From assembly GCA_003427395.1 (NCBI GenBank), contig BFEA01000011.1, positions 236,635-261,515 of the forward strand: DNA of 24,881 nucleotides, read 5' to 3'. Made by a program: the position numbers and the translations under genes. Below are positions 17,611-24,881 of the stretch, one piece after another. A model generated the notes under the pieces. The model had not been told where the DNA came from, did no database searches, and saw only the letters and a program-made list of their open reading frames with translations. Numbering within the stretch: the first letter of the stretch is position 1; every line of letters starts with the position of its first letter. This DNA is from Chara braunii (taxonomy: Eukaryota > Streptophyta > Charophyceae > Charales > Characeae).

Positions 17611-19519
17611 ATGAGTGAAGCAGTTAGTAGTGAGGAGGAGGAACGATTAGTAGAAGATCTTAAGAGTTACCCTCAGAACTGCTCTCAGGCGACTGATCAC
17701 TTTCCGGGAGTTAGGTCCAGGACAGGAAAGGCGGCTGCGAAGGGAAGTCGGGGTGGCATTACGAAGGTCTAGGGCAGCAGCAGCCAGCGCTGAGGCCGCA
17801 ATGGCTACCGCCTCTACCATGTCATAGTCCTTGTCTCAGGCCTGTTCATCAAGTGTTAGTCAGGGTGTCTCTCAGGGTCCTGTTAGTCAATCTGTTGGTT
17901 CGCAAGTCAGGCAGCAGTTTCCTCTCACGCCAAAGGATTATGAGATCCTCCAAGCGGAAGCCCTTCATAATGAGTTGCGGCAGCAGTTGAGAGATGCAGC
18001 AATGAGAAGAGAAAAAGCAATAGTGAGAAAAGCTAGACTAGAAACTTGGAGGCAGGAGTTAGGAAGACTAGAAGAACTGGGCGAGTCAACATTGGATCCT
18101 TCGATGCAATCGTTGTGTCTCTCGCTTCTTTGCATGGCAGAAACGCAGGTTGTCCAGTAGGAAGTGTTGGCTGAACTAGTGGTGGGCCAGAACCGAATTT
18201 TGGTTGCACTGCAGGCTCCTCGCCCAATGATGAGGCAGCCTCAATATTTTGTAGCTCCCCCTCCGTGACGCCCTCGGCGGTAGGGCCCTCTTTTTCCCCT
18301 ATGTTTGGCATGCCTCCTTCAGGTGGATTAGCAACAGTTAGTCGTCTGGTTCGTAACACTCCTCCCATACCATCAATGACGGTGGCAGCTATAGTCCCAT
18401 CGTTAGGNCAGGCNNANGTTAGCNTGCAGCAACATGTCTNAGTGGNTATGCAGCCANTGCAGCAATCNNCGGGGNCAATCCAACCCATGNAGTGGGTGGC
18501 CAAGATTCCCTTGCTAATCCCTAAACCTTTCTCTCGCAACACGAAAAAGGATAAGGACCTGGACACCTGGGCGAGGATTGTGTCTACCTATGTGAAGCAC
18601 AAGCTCACAAGGTCGGAGCAAGAAGTTATAGTCGCTGCTTCCTTTTTANAGGGCTNTGCAACACGATGNTTGAATGNTCTANTNCANCAACAGGGCTATG
18701 GTCANAACTTTGATNCCTGGGCCTGGGCCCAGGCATTGGAGGACTTTGTACGTACAGTGTACAATAGGTGGCATGACCCTCAACNGCCTNAGAAGGCCAT
18801 TGAGGCNCTGTTCANTCTANGTTNCAAACGGTATCGAACAGTGNGTGAAGTCACAGACCTCGTAGAACGTTTGATCGTGGTGCCTGGTGTGCGATATGAC
18901 CCTCGGTTACTCCTCACAACTTATCTGAGATGTCTGCGTACAAATGGAAAGAATAAGTTGGTGGACGAGGNCTNCATCGATGTGCATAACTTCGCTCCCT
19001 TCNGCAAGAAAGCCTTAGATATAGAGGCTAAACTTGGGACCGCCCATCAAGGATCCGCANATGGTAGGAAGAAGAAACTTCCTCAAGATTGGAGGAAGAA
19101 GGGCAATCTCATGTTTGTCGACCACGATGGTCAGGCAANTNAGATNGACGATTGCCCTGACTATGNGNAAGANACAGANCANGATNGNGCTAGCGAGACT
19201 TCGGAAGGGGGAGTCGTAGCGCCCATCAAAGAAAANGNTAGAGGGACCAGGAAGCAGAAGCTANGCNGGNCCAAGGGTCAAGGCGACCAAGGAACACCCG
19301 CATGGGTAAAACTTGGTTTAGATTACGAGGTGTGGAGGGACCGAGTAGCTAGGGGCACGTGTCTTAACTGTGGCAACTAAGGCCATATGTNTAGAACGTG
19401 GCGAGGCAAAAACGTCACAACGACGGTAGCCTCCTACGGTGATAGGCTTATCTTCGAACCCTAGTGGTGCTTCTGCGAGTACTTTGCAAGGAAACACCTC
19501 GGGCCAGAAGGAGTGTTAG
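17611..19519 (+). pseudogene. gag: Element 2 gag (frameshifted, N-rich)
   Basis: The ATG at 17611 begins MSEAVSSEEEERLVEDLKS, matching the element 1 MSD start in place and character. The frame shifts near 17700; a stop at 17825-17827 precedes VSQGVSQGPVSQSVGSQ and a charged helix (NELRQQLRDAAMRREKAIVR). A stop at 18158-18160 and a shift near 18262 follow. The gag core from about 18500 to 19030 is open: IPKPFSRNTKKDKDLDTWAR, then VRYDPRLLLTTYLRCL. The knuckle begins CLNCGN, then a TAA at 19378-19380, then GHM, so the Cys and His are split by a stop. Another shift near 19437 leads into GNTSGQKEC and the TAG at 19517-19519. Single N bases at more than thirty positions hide residues, and some may mask further breaks. 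Confidence 0.85.
19489..19495 (+). other. AGGAAAC, counterpart of the gag-pol heptamer
   Basis: This aligns with GGGAAAC of element 1 (4696-4702), with codons CAA GGA AAC in the GNTSGQ frame. The first base is A, so it does not fit the X-XXY-YYZ slippage rule fully. The pol frame (PEGVLAPLTRAEVV) again lies in -1 relative to gag. No strong hairpin follows. Confidence 0.35.
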
Positions 19520-20234
19520 CCCCTCTTACTCGTGCTGAAGTGGTAACGTTGCCTTCACCACTTCAGGCGTTGGCCAAGGCTATTGACCTAGTATGCGCCC
19601 CGCAGACTCATTTAGACCCACCAATGCTCTGTTTGAGAGTCCTCACAAGAGCTATGAATAAAACTGTCAAGGAAAGACCCCGAAGACTCTTGGGCGATGA
19701 TCAGCAAAGGTCCTAAGGGTGAACATTTCGTGGTAGAGGTTGATGTAGGTGGCCACAAAGTATGCCAGACTAATCGTCATGTCTGAGACTGCTAAAACTG
19801 ACTACGTCATCAAACTATTTTTAGAAAATTGGGTACGCGATTTTGGTCTCCCTACATCTATTGTAAGCGATAGGGATGTGAGATTCACTAGTGAACTGTG
19901 GCATTCCACAGCCCATCAGATGGGCACCCACCACGAGTCAAATGGTCGGGCGGAACAAATGAACCGAGTAGTGCAGCACCTGCATCGGCATTACATAAAG
20001 CCAAGTCAGGACGACTCGGACAAGAAATTTCCTCTCGTCGCCAGCCTGTACAACAACGATGTGCATAGCACTACTAGCATGACTCCCAACCAACTGCATC
20101 TTGGTTGGAAGCCCAAAACCGCCCTAGATTTTCTACTCGAAAATCAGTCATCTGCAGCACCTGGCAGCATAGACTTTGCTGTCATGTATGAACAGATGCT
20201 GCAACAGGCTGTTGAACACATTAGAAAGTCTTAG
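19502..20234 (+). pseudogene. Element 2 protease start fused to integrase core
   Basis: The first part, VLAPLTRAEVVTLPSPLQ and onward, is the linker before the protease; after a frameshift near 19690 it reads GPKGEHFVVEVDVGGHK, equal to the strand just before the protease active site of element 1. At 19755-19762 the sequence switches to the integrase core: TKYARLIVMSETAKTDYVI, then SDRDVRFTSELW with the second catalytic Asp, and ESNGRAEQMNR with the catalytic Glu intact. The spacing between these two is about eight residues shorter than usual, so there is a small second deletion. YNNDVHSTTSMTPNQLHLGW follows. A TAG at 20232 ends the frame. The protease active site, all of RT and RNase H, the zinc domain and the first catalytic Asp are gone. 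Confidence 0.87.
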
Positions 20235-20682
20235 GATGCTATGATTGCATCTGAGAACAAACATAGACGGCCTTCTAACTTTCAGGTAGGGGACAGAGTG
20301 TGTGTTAAATAATTTGAACTTGGTTAGGAGTTGGGAATTTCATGAAAATTAATGCCTCATTCTTTCGGTCCCCGGGAGGTCCTAGTTGGAGATCAGATAG
20401 ACGGACCTTCCTATGTGATTCGCATCCCCACTCACCTACGCCCACACCCGGTCTTTCAGGCTTCAAAGTTGGCACCTTTTCTAGAGACGACCAATGCTGC
20501 CCCCAACCATGGATGGCGAAGTCGACATTGACGAGATCATGGAGCACAGAGTGATGCTTGTGCCTAAACCTCCCGACAGAGGCCGACCTCCAAAGCCAAG
20601 GATGCAGTACCGTGTCAGATTCAAACACCATAATGATCCAAGTGAAGATCGGTGGTTTACCAGAGAAGGTCCGGCCTGACCC
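20235..20682 (+). pseudogene. Element 2 integrase C-terminus and chromodomain-like tail, first copy
   Basis: After the TAG at 20232-20234 the frame continues DAMIASENKHRRPSNFQVGD, then VCVK and a stop at 20310. A broken stretch holds GPSYVIRIPTHLR (from about 20405). From 20494 a clean frame reads MLPPTMDGEVDIDEIMEHRV, PPDRGRPPKPRMQY, and FKHHNDPSEDRWFTREG, corresponding to the chromodomain-like tail of element 1. After TRE the sequence changes to GPA and a stop, then the adapter starts at 20683. The last bases before the adapter (about 20668-20682) do not match the second copy, and may come from elsewhere. Confidence 0.75.
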
Positions 20683-20861
20683 CTGTCTCTTATACACATC
20701 TAGATGTGTATAAGAGACAGATTGACGAGATCATGGAGCATAGAGTGATGCTTGTGCCTAAACCTCCCGACAGAGGCCGACCTCCAAAGCCAAGGATGCA
20801 GTACCGTGTCAGATTCAAACACCATAATGATCCCAGTGAANACCGGTCGTTTACCAAACCA
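20527..20861 (+). repeat. Duplicated segment flanking the adapter
   Basis: The segment from ATTGACGAGATCATGGAGCA at 20527 is repeated from 20721 with an offset of 194 bases and only a few mismatches for about 135 bases. The 38-base adapter lies between the copies. This is best explained as an assembly duplication and not as a genomic tandem repeat. Confidence 0.88.
20683..20720. other. Sequencing adapter (Nextera mosaic-end junction), artefact
   Basis: The 19-base mosaic end CTGTCTCTTATACACATCT is followed immediately by its reverse complement, giving a perfect 38-base palindrome. This is the circularisation junction sequence of Nextera mate-pair libraries. It is not native DNA. Its translations give the peptides VSYTHLDVYKRQ, MCIRDR and LSLIHI, which are known signs of this contamination in predicted proteins. 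Confidence 0.97.
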
Positions 20862-20935
20862 GAACTCCAGCAAACAGCTCCCCAAATGATTGCAGGCTAT
20901 GAAAGAGGACTCAAGGGAAAGTTGTCTGCGNATTA
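20721..20935 (+). pseudogene. Element 2 chromodomain-like tail, second copy and pol end
   Basis: The frame IDEIMEHRVMLVPKPPD, RGRPPKPRMQYRVRFKHH, then FTKPELQQTAPQMIAGYERG ends at a TAA at 20934-20936. It matches the end of element 1 pol (REELMQTAPQVVAHYEKS). Because it runs on to the polypurine tract and LTR, this copy is likely the true end of the element, and the first copy the product of misassembly. Three N bases lie in or near it. Confidence 0.78.
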
Positions 20936-20962
20936 AAGGACTTCTCANGGGACTATCNAAGT

Positions 20963-20976
20963 AAAGGAGGAGGGAA
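20963..20976 (+). other. Element 2 polypurine tract
   Basis: AAAGGAGGAGGGAA lies directly before the TGTGAGG start of the 3' LTR. It is a well-formed plus-strand primer site and a longer version of the element 1 tract at 8399-8405. Confidence 0.85.
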
Positions 20977-21700
20977 TGTGAGGATTNGGCNCCTCGGCAG
21001 GCCAAAGGGGCCCCTTATACAAGTGTGCCCGCCCTAAGTGAAGGTGGGCCTAACGAAACACGAGAGGCCCAATGCTGTCAATTTCGTATTTGGGGTTCAG
21101 GCAGTTGTGTCGCGCCAGTTGCTTGAGTGAACCCAGGTCCCGAGCAGCAAAGACTTTCCACGGTCTGAAAGGACTTTTCTGAAAGGCAGGCCCTGGGCCA
21201 CATTCACAACAATATACACAGACAGTTGAGAGGCGCAACCGAACGAGGCCCAGCAGCGGCTACAGAGGCCCAGCTACCTGGGCCTATCGGAAGCTTCTGG
21301 GGGCAGGCTCAGCCTAGCCAGGACCCAGGCCAGGCCAGACTCTTTCCATATAGGAAAGAGCTCGGTGCCTGGCGGGGCATTCGTGAACTTCCCAGTTTGT
21401 GGCAGCGCTGCTGGAGCGGGCGCTCGTGGGCTGCTGCTAGCGTTGGGGCAAGGTGCTGTGCACGTGCGGTCATGTGGGAAGGAGGGCGCTGCTAAGGGCA
21501 GGGCCATAGCCCAGCTACCATAGTTGGCTGGGCTTGGACAAACAGCAAGGCGCAGTGGTGGTCTTCGGGCGTACAGAGGGAAGACAAGGGTGTTATGACC
21601 CTGGCCAATTTCGAGATACACATCCACTGAGAAGTACAATGCCATCCAATTGCAGAAAGAAATGAATGAACTTGAGAGATGAGAGAGGAGTAGAAGAAGA
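20977..21700 (+). repeat. Element 2 3' LTR (right end approximate)
   Basis: The LTR starts TGTGAGG, as in element 1. Blocks shared with the element 1 LTR are GCCCGCCCTAAGTGAAGG, TTCAGGCAGTTG followed by CGCCAGTTG, CGGAAGCTTCT, and TCCATATAG. Between blocks it differs widely, so it is a sister family. Similarity fades after about 21600; the exact end with CA could not be fixed, and the element 4 LTR lies somewhere to the right. Confidence 0.75.
21347..21353 (+). promoter_or_regulatory. TATA-like motif in element 2 LTR
   Basis: CATATAG in the context CTTTCCATATAGGAAA corresponds in position to the motif in both element 1 LTRs. It is the candidate core promoter. Confidence 0.4.
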
Positions 21701-22833
21701 AGAAAATGTACACCAGCAAAGACAATGACAAGGCTCTTCTTCTTCGCCCAACAATCTCCTCCTCCTTATCTCCCCCTTCTCTTATTCATACAAGAAATAA
21801 TAATACAATGTTGAATGACTGGTCCAGAATCATGTCCGAGTCCCTTTTCTACTGCAGGTATCACTCAAGGTCCACCATAGCCATGGCTGCCTCCCGCACT
21901 CTTCACATACATAGGCCAAGGCTATGGCGGACTACTAGGCCTTGCTCCGATGTCCAAAGGACAACTCAGAGCAGTTATGGCTGCTCCAGCTCAGGCCGCC
22001 ATGCCCAACCCTGCCTTGAAGCTTCTTGGTGTAGCTCCCCCGGCTGGGGACTCCTTGCAGCAGCGCCCACCAAGGTGATGAAGATGGTTGTCATCATAGC
22101 CAGGTAAGTACCCCTGGCGCTCTTCCCCCTTCCTCCTTCCTTCCTCCTTCTTCCTCCTTCGTGTCCTTCTTCTTCCTCCCCAGCAGCGCAGATCCAACCC
22201 AGCGCTGCTCCCTCCAGCGCTCCACCAGTGTGTCGCCAAACTTGCACACCGAAAAAGAGGCCGGGTCTACCGCCCGGCCAGAAGATATAGCGGCCTGCTT
22301 GCCTCTTGGGCAGTGACTTCCAGGCCGCTGGCCTTCCCAAGCAACCAGTACCTCCTCCAATTTTTGGAGGGAACATCATTTCAGACTCTGATATTGCCCC
22401 TACAGGCCCTAGACTCAGACCGGTACCCGCTAGACCTAGCCTACACTACCCGACTCTAAAAATGCCACTTTTGTCTTCTTCTGCTCGGCCTCCGGTACCT
22501 GCATATTTACCCCCCTACCGGGTGCGGTACCGGCCTACCCGCTACTTGAGTGCTTTTTCCCCTGCTGCAACCCTTCAAAGCCACGGCCACAAGTAAGTAC
22601 CGGCCCTGGGGCCCAATCAACGAACAAGTGCCCTGGAGGGCCACACACACGCACACTCATCAGGCAAGCACGGTCACACACGCAAGCCAACCAGCACTCA
22701 GACAGACATGCAATCCAGCAAGCATACACACACATAGACTTAGCAGGCGGAGAACTCAGTAGGGCATCCAGTCTATGAGCAAAACTCAGAAATCAGCTGT
22801 GTGTTTCAGTTCGTGTTTTGACGGGTTATCACA
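21701..22833 (-). repeat. Element 4 3' LTR (left end uncertain)
   Basis: On the minus strand the LTR starts TGTGATAACCCGTCAAAAC at 22833, directly after the polypurine tract and about 40 bases past the pol stop. It extends towards lower coordinates, but the other LTR copy is outside the window, so its end cannot be located. The region has pyrimidine-rich tracts (22110-22180) and repeated GGTACCGG-type words (22494-22532). No gene is supported. Confidence 0.6.
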
Positions 22834-22850
22834 CTACCCCCCCCTCAAGA
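22834..22850 (-). other. Element 4 polypurine tract
   Basis: The minus strand reads TCTTGAGGGGGGGGTAG immediately before the TGTGATAACC start of the LTR. The run of eight G with the purines before it is the plus-strand primer typical of Ty3/Gypsy elements. Confidence 0.8.
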
Positions 22851-22874
22851 GCGAGGTCCCTTCGAGCGAGTAAC

Positions 22875-23777
22875 TCATTCTGAGTCCTCGGCAAATGCAT
22901 CGTAGGCGAGCAAGGCAAAGAGATTCCTAGAATACTCTGTTGCAGAGAGCTTTGCTGCGATCTTCGGGGTGGCATTAGCAGCGATCTGTCGCTCATAAGC
23001 CTTAACAACGCGTGGTGCGCTGCGTAGCAGTTCCTGTTTGGAGATCCGGTAGAGATCATCTAACGGGTGATACATGAAATGAACCTGGTACTGTCTGTTT
23101 CTCCCTTTACCTACATGCTGTTTGATTCTGTCTATCTCATGCCCGCCCTTGATTGCACGAGGGATCATATCTTCACGATAATCGAATGTCTCGGCATCAC
23201 GATGGAGATTCACTTTAGATGCGTGAAACACGAGATATGTGCGCAGGTGAGCAGGCATGTCCACAACGTACGAAGGGCCAAAGTGATCTTCCCCGATTAC
23301 ATCCAAAACTTCCCAAGGCCAGTAGTAGAGTGGGAGGAGTTTGCGTGAGACTCCCTCCTCCTCTGAGAATTCAGACATCTTTACCCAGACATAACTTCCT
23401 ACCTAAATCTCCGATGGTTTGCGCTTCTTGTTCGCATGATGGATCATGGCATGCTGACGCTTGGTCATAGCTGCAACAGCAACTTTGAGTAGGCGATCAT
23501 ACTTAGCCCTGAAGCCGGGCCTGCCGGGTGTTAAACCAGCTGGCTGCTCAAGGAACTAGTAGGAGAGCGGATTGCGGATCTGCCACCCGTAGTGCAACCT
23601 GTTGGGCGTCGTGGCGGTGGCAGAGTGGACGTAGTTGTTGTACAACCCCTTGACAGAATACAGCTCCTCATCCCATGTTTCCTGATCAGGAATGATCAAA
23701 GCACGGAGTAGTTGGAATACAATATGGTTGATCTCCTCAGCCAAACCGTTGGCTTCGGGGTGTCGGCCAGATGTCAT
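22875..23777 (-). pseudogene. Element 4 integrase end and chromodomain-like tail
   Basis: One minus-strand frame with two internal TAG codons (at about 23560 and 23405). It begins MTSGRHPEANGLAEEINH, which holds the catalytic Glu of the integrase core, then YNNYVHSATATTPNRLHYGW. The helix AMTKRQHAMIHHANKKRKPS and VGSYVWVKMSE follow, then the C-terminal module LLPLYYWPWEVLDVIGEDHF and FHASKVNLH. The tail reads EIDRIKQHVGKGRNRQYQVH, then FMYHPLDDLYRISKQELLRS and ends at a TGA at 22875. The tail has the same layout as in element 1 (QVHF..H....D.Y/W....EL) and is a diverged chromodomain candidate. The first two catalytic Asp are not in this frame or the one before it. Confidence 0.85.
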
Positions 23778-23782
23778 GCACA

Positions 23783-24881
23783 GGGACCATCAGGAATGGG
23801 TAGGGGTGTGAGTAGCCCCATGGGCTTTTGTCTGCATGGTTTGATTCGTTGACAGACTTGACATTCAACTATAAATTTCTCAGCAGTCCCTTTCATGCCA
23901 GGCTATTCAAACTGTCTCAGCAGATTAGCGTACGTTTTCGCCATGCCGAAGTGTCCGCTCCGGCCATGAGCCAAGTCCTGGAAGTGTGTGCGGAGAGGTT
24001 CGTGGTTGGGCACACACAAACGGTCATGGTTCCCGTATCGGCGAAAAATCAGTCCTCCATACTCGTGGAAATCAGGCTGACTACTAGGATCAGCCCGCAG
24101 CTGTTCAAGGATGGAACTGAGTTCCGGGTCCTTGGCTGTCTGCTCTACGAGGTCCTCCTTCAATTTCTTCCGGAGGTCGTAGGATTTCACAAGGCAAGTC
24201 ATGTACTCAGGGTGGCGAAACAGAGCGTCAGCGACTCGATTGTAACAGTCCTTTTTATGTCTCAATTCAAAATCAAAGATGTCAATCTCATGAAACCAGC
24301 GTAGCAAGGTAGGGGACAGAGTAGTCTGCATTTTGATCCACTTCAAGGTCTCATGATCCGAGAACACTTTGAAGTGGCGTCCCAACAGGTAATGTTTCCA
24401 GTGATCCAATGCCATGCGCAAAGCGTAGAGCTCGCGCATGTAAGTGGAAGTGACCACCTTTACGCTGGGCATTCGTTTGTTGTAGTACTCGAGTGGCCGC
24501 AAGCCATCGCCGTCATCTTGTTGCAGCACTACACCGATTTCATACTGACTTGCATTCGTATTGACTACGAATGTCAGTTTGGGATCTGCAATGCGGAGTA
24601 CCGGGTAACTTACCAAGGCTTCCTTGAGAGCTTGAAAAGCTTCCGAACACGCGGCATCCCAAGAATAAGACACTTTCTTACTGGTTAGTTGTGACAATGG
24701 ACGAGCAATGATAGAAAAACGGGGTACAAACTTCCGATAGTACGACGCAAGACCAAGAAAAGAACGCAATTCACGAATGTTCACAAGCTGAGGCCAATCG
24801 CGTATGACCTCAATCTTGGTTGCCTCAGGCTCTAGGCCTGCAACAGACAACCGGTGCCCAAGATAGATGACGCTATCCTTC
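23783..24881 (-). pseudogene. pol: Element 4 RT thumb, RNase H and integrase zinc domain
   Basis: The minus-strand frame enters from beyond the window with KDSVIYLGHRLSVAG, then IRELRSFLGLASYYRKFVPR (RT connection). RNase H begins VVNTNASQYEIGVVLQQDDG: the family catalytic Asp is Asn (24556-24554), as in element 1. Its Glu (MRELYALRMAL), Asp (FSDHETLKW) and last Asp (RVADALFRHPE) are present. The integrase zinc domain follows with HGRSGHFGMAKTYANLL, a TAG at 23905-23903 where family members have Trp, and then KFIVECQVCQRIKP. It ends near PLPIPDGPC at about 23790, where a deletion joins it to the next feature in another frame. Confidence 0.88.

Larger units (their letters stand above)
17331..21700 (+). 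mobile_element. Element 2: internally deleted Ty3/Gypsy relative of element 1
   Basis: The element has a leader similar to that of element 1 (from 17331), gag, a protease start fused to the middle of integrase, an integrase C-terminus and chromodomain-like tail, a polypurine tract (20963-20976) and a 3' LTR starting at 20977. RT, RNase H and the first part of integrase are absent. No 5' LTR or primer site was recognised upstream. Both outer limits are uncertain: the left is set by the start of leader similarity, the right by the loss of LTR-like sequence. Numerous N bases at 18408-19391 and 20841-20992, and an adapter at 20683, show the assembly is unreliable here. Confidence 0.85.
22834..24881 (-). 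mobile_element. Element 4: Ty3/Gypsy pol, running off the window
   Basis: On the minus strand the element enters at 24881 inside the RT and continues through RNase H, the integrase zinc domain, a deletion of the integrase core, the integrase C-terminus, a chromodomain-like tail and a polypurine tract, followed by its 3' LTR below 22834. It is a separate family from elements 1 and 2. RT upstream parts, protease and gag lie outside the window. Confidence 0.88.

Noticed and set aside
20652-20936. Frame containing PVSYTHLDVYKRQIDEIM as a novel protein
   Set aside because: The unusual peptide is the translated library adapter, and the rest is the element 2 pol tail.
22094-22379. Overlapping Gly/Glu/Arg-rich minus-strand frames in the element 4 LTR region
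   Set aside because: They overlap each other in three frames over a pyrimidine-rich tract and show no conserved domain.
1-24881. A defence system, biosynthetic cluster, CRISPR array or intact host gene
   Set aside because: All convincing coding signal belongs to retroelements; no regularly spaced repeats with spacers and no other gene families were found.

Overview
This window looks like repeat-rich nuclear DNA from a plant-lineage eukaryote. It carries Ty3/Gypsy LTR retrotransposons with integrase C-terminal chromodomain-like tails, a plant-type LINE, a plant-like U6 snRNA fragment and a plant-type initiator-tRNA primer binding site. From the style of the Gag and Pol proteins I think a charophyte alga such as Chara is likely, but this rests on memory and not on a search. 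I see no intact host gene, no rRNA or tRNA gene and no CRISPR. The genome assembly itself is imperfect here: single N bases are scattered through one element, and a sequencing-library adapter is embedded at 20683-20720.

Layout. 1-534 is left flank: a GCGCAC-rich repeat, pyrimidine tracts, and a minus-strand 3' half of U6 snRNA. 535-9326 is element 1 (+), a nearly full-length Ty3/Gypsy element: 5' LTR, primer binding site, 1.3 kb leader, gag, protease, RT-RNase H, integrase with chromodomain-like tail, polypurine tract and 3' LTR. It is dead, with at least six frameshifts, several in-frame stops and substitutions in most catalytic centres. 9327-about 11895 is element 3 (-), a gag/protease/RT remnant that abuts the 3' end of the element 1 LTR and has lost most of its RT. 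11896-13705 is non-coding and holds a GGTCAACGCT-type decamer array and a 54-base CT run. 13706-about 16735 is a 5'-truncated LINE (-) ending in a poly(A) tract. 16736-17330 holds short tandem and direct repeats.

17331-about 21700 is element 2 (+), a relative of element 1 with an N-riddled gag. A large deletion joins the start of its protease to the middle of its integrase, and its 3' end carries the adapter and a duplicated segment. About 21700-22833 holds the end of the element 2 LTR and the minus-strand 3' LTR of element 4. 22834-24881 is element 4 (-), a Ty3/Gypsy pol running off the window edge, with the integrase catalytic core deleted.

How it works together: these are selfish elements, not a host pathway. 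In live relatives Gag forms the particle, protease matures it, RT and RNase H copy the RNA from an initiator-Met tRNA primer, integrase inserts the cDNA, and the chromodomain-like tail may steer insertion. None of the copies here could do all of this alone. The most interesting signals are a well-placed candidate -1 frameshift site between gag and pol in element 1 (4696-4702), the U6 fragment followed by an A-rich stretch, a short-homology deletion in element 2, and the assembly artefact.
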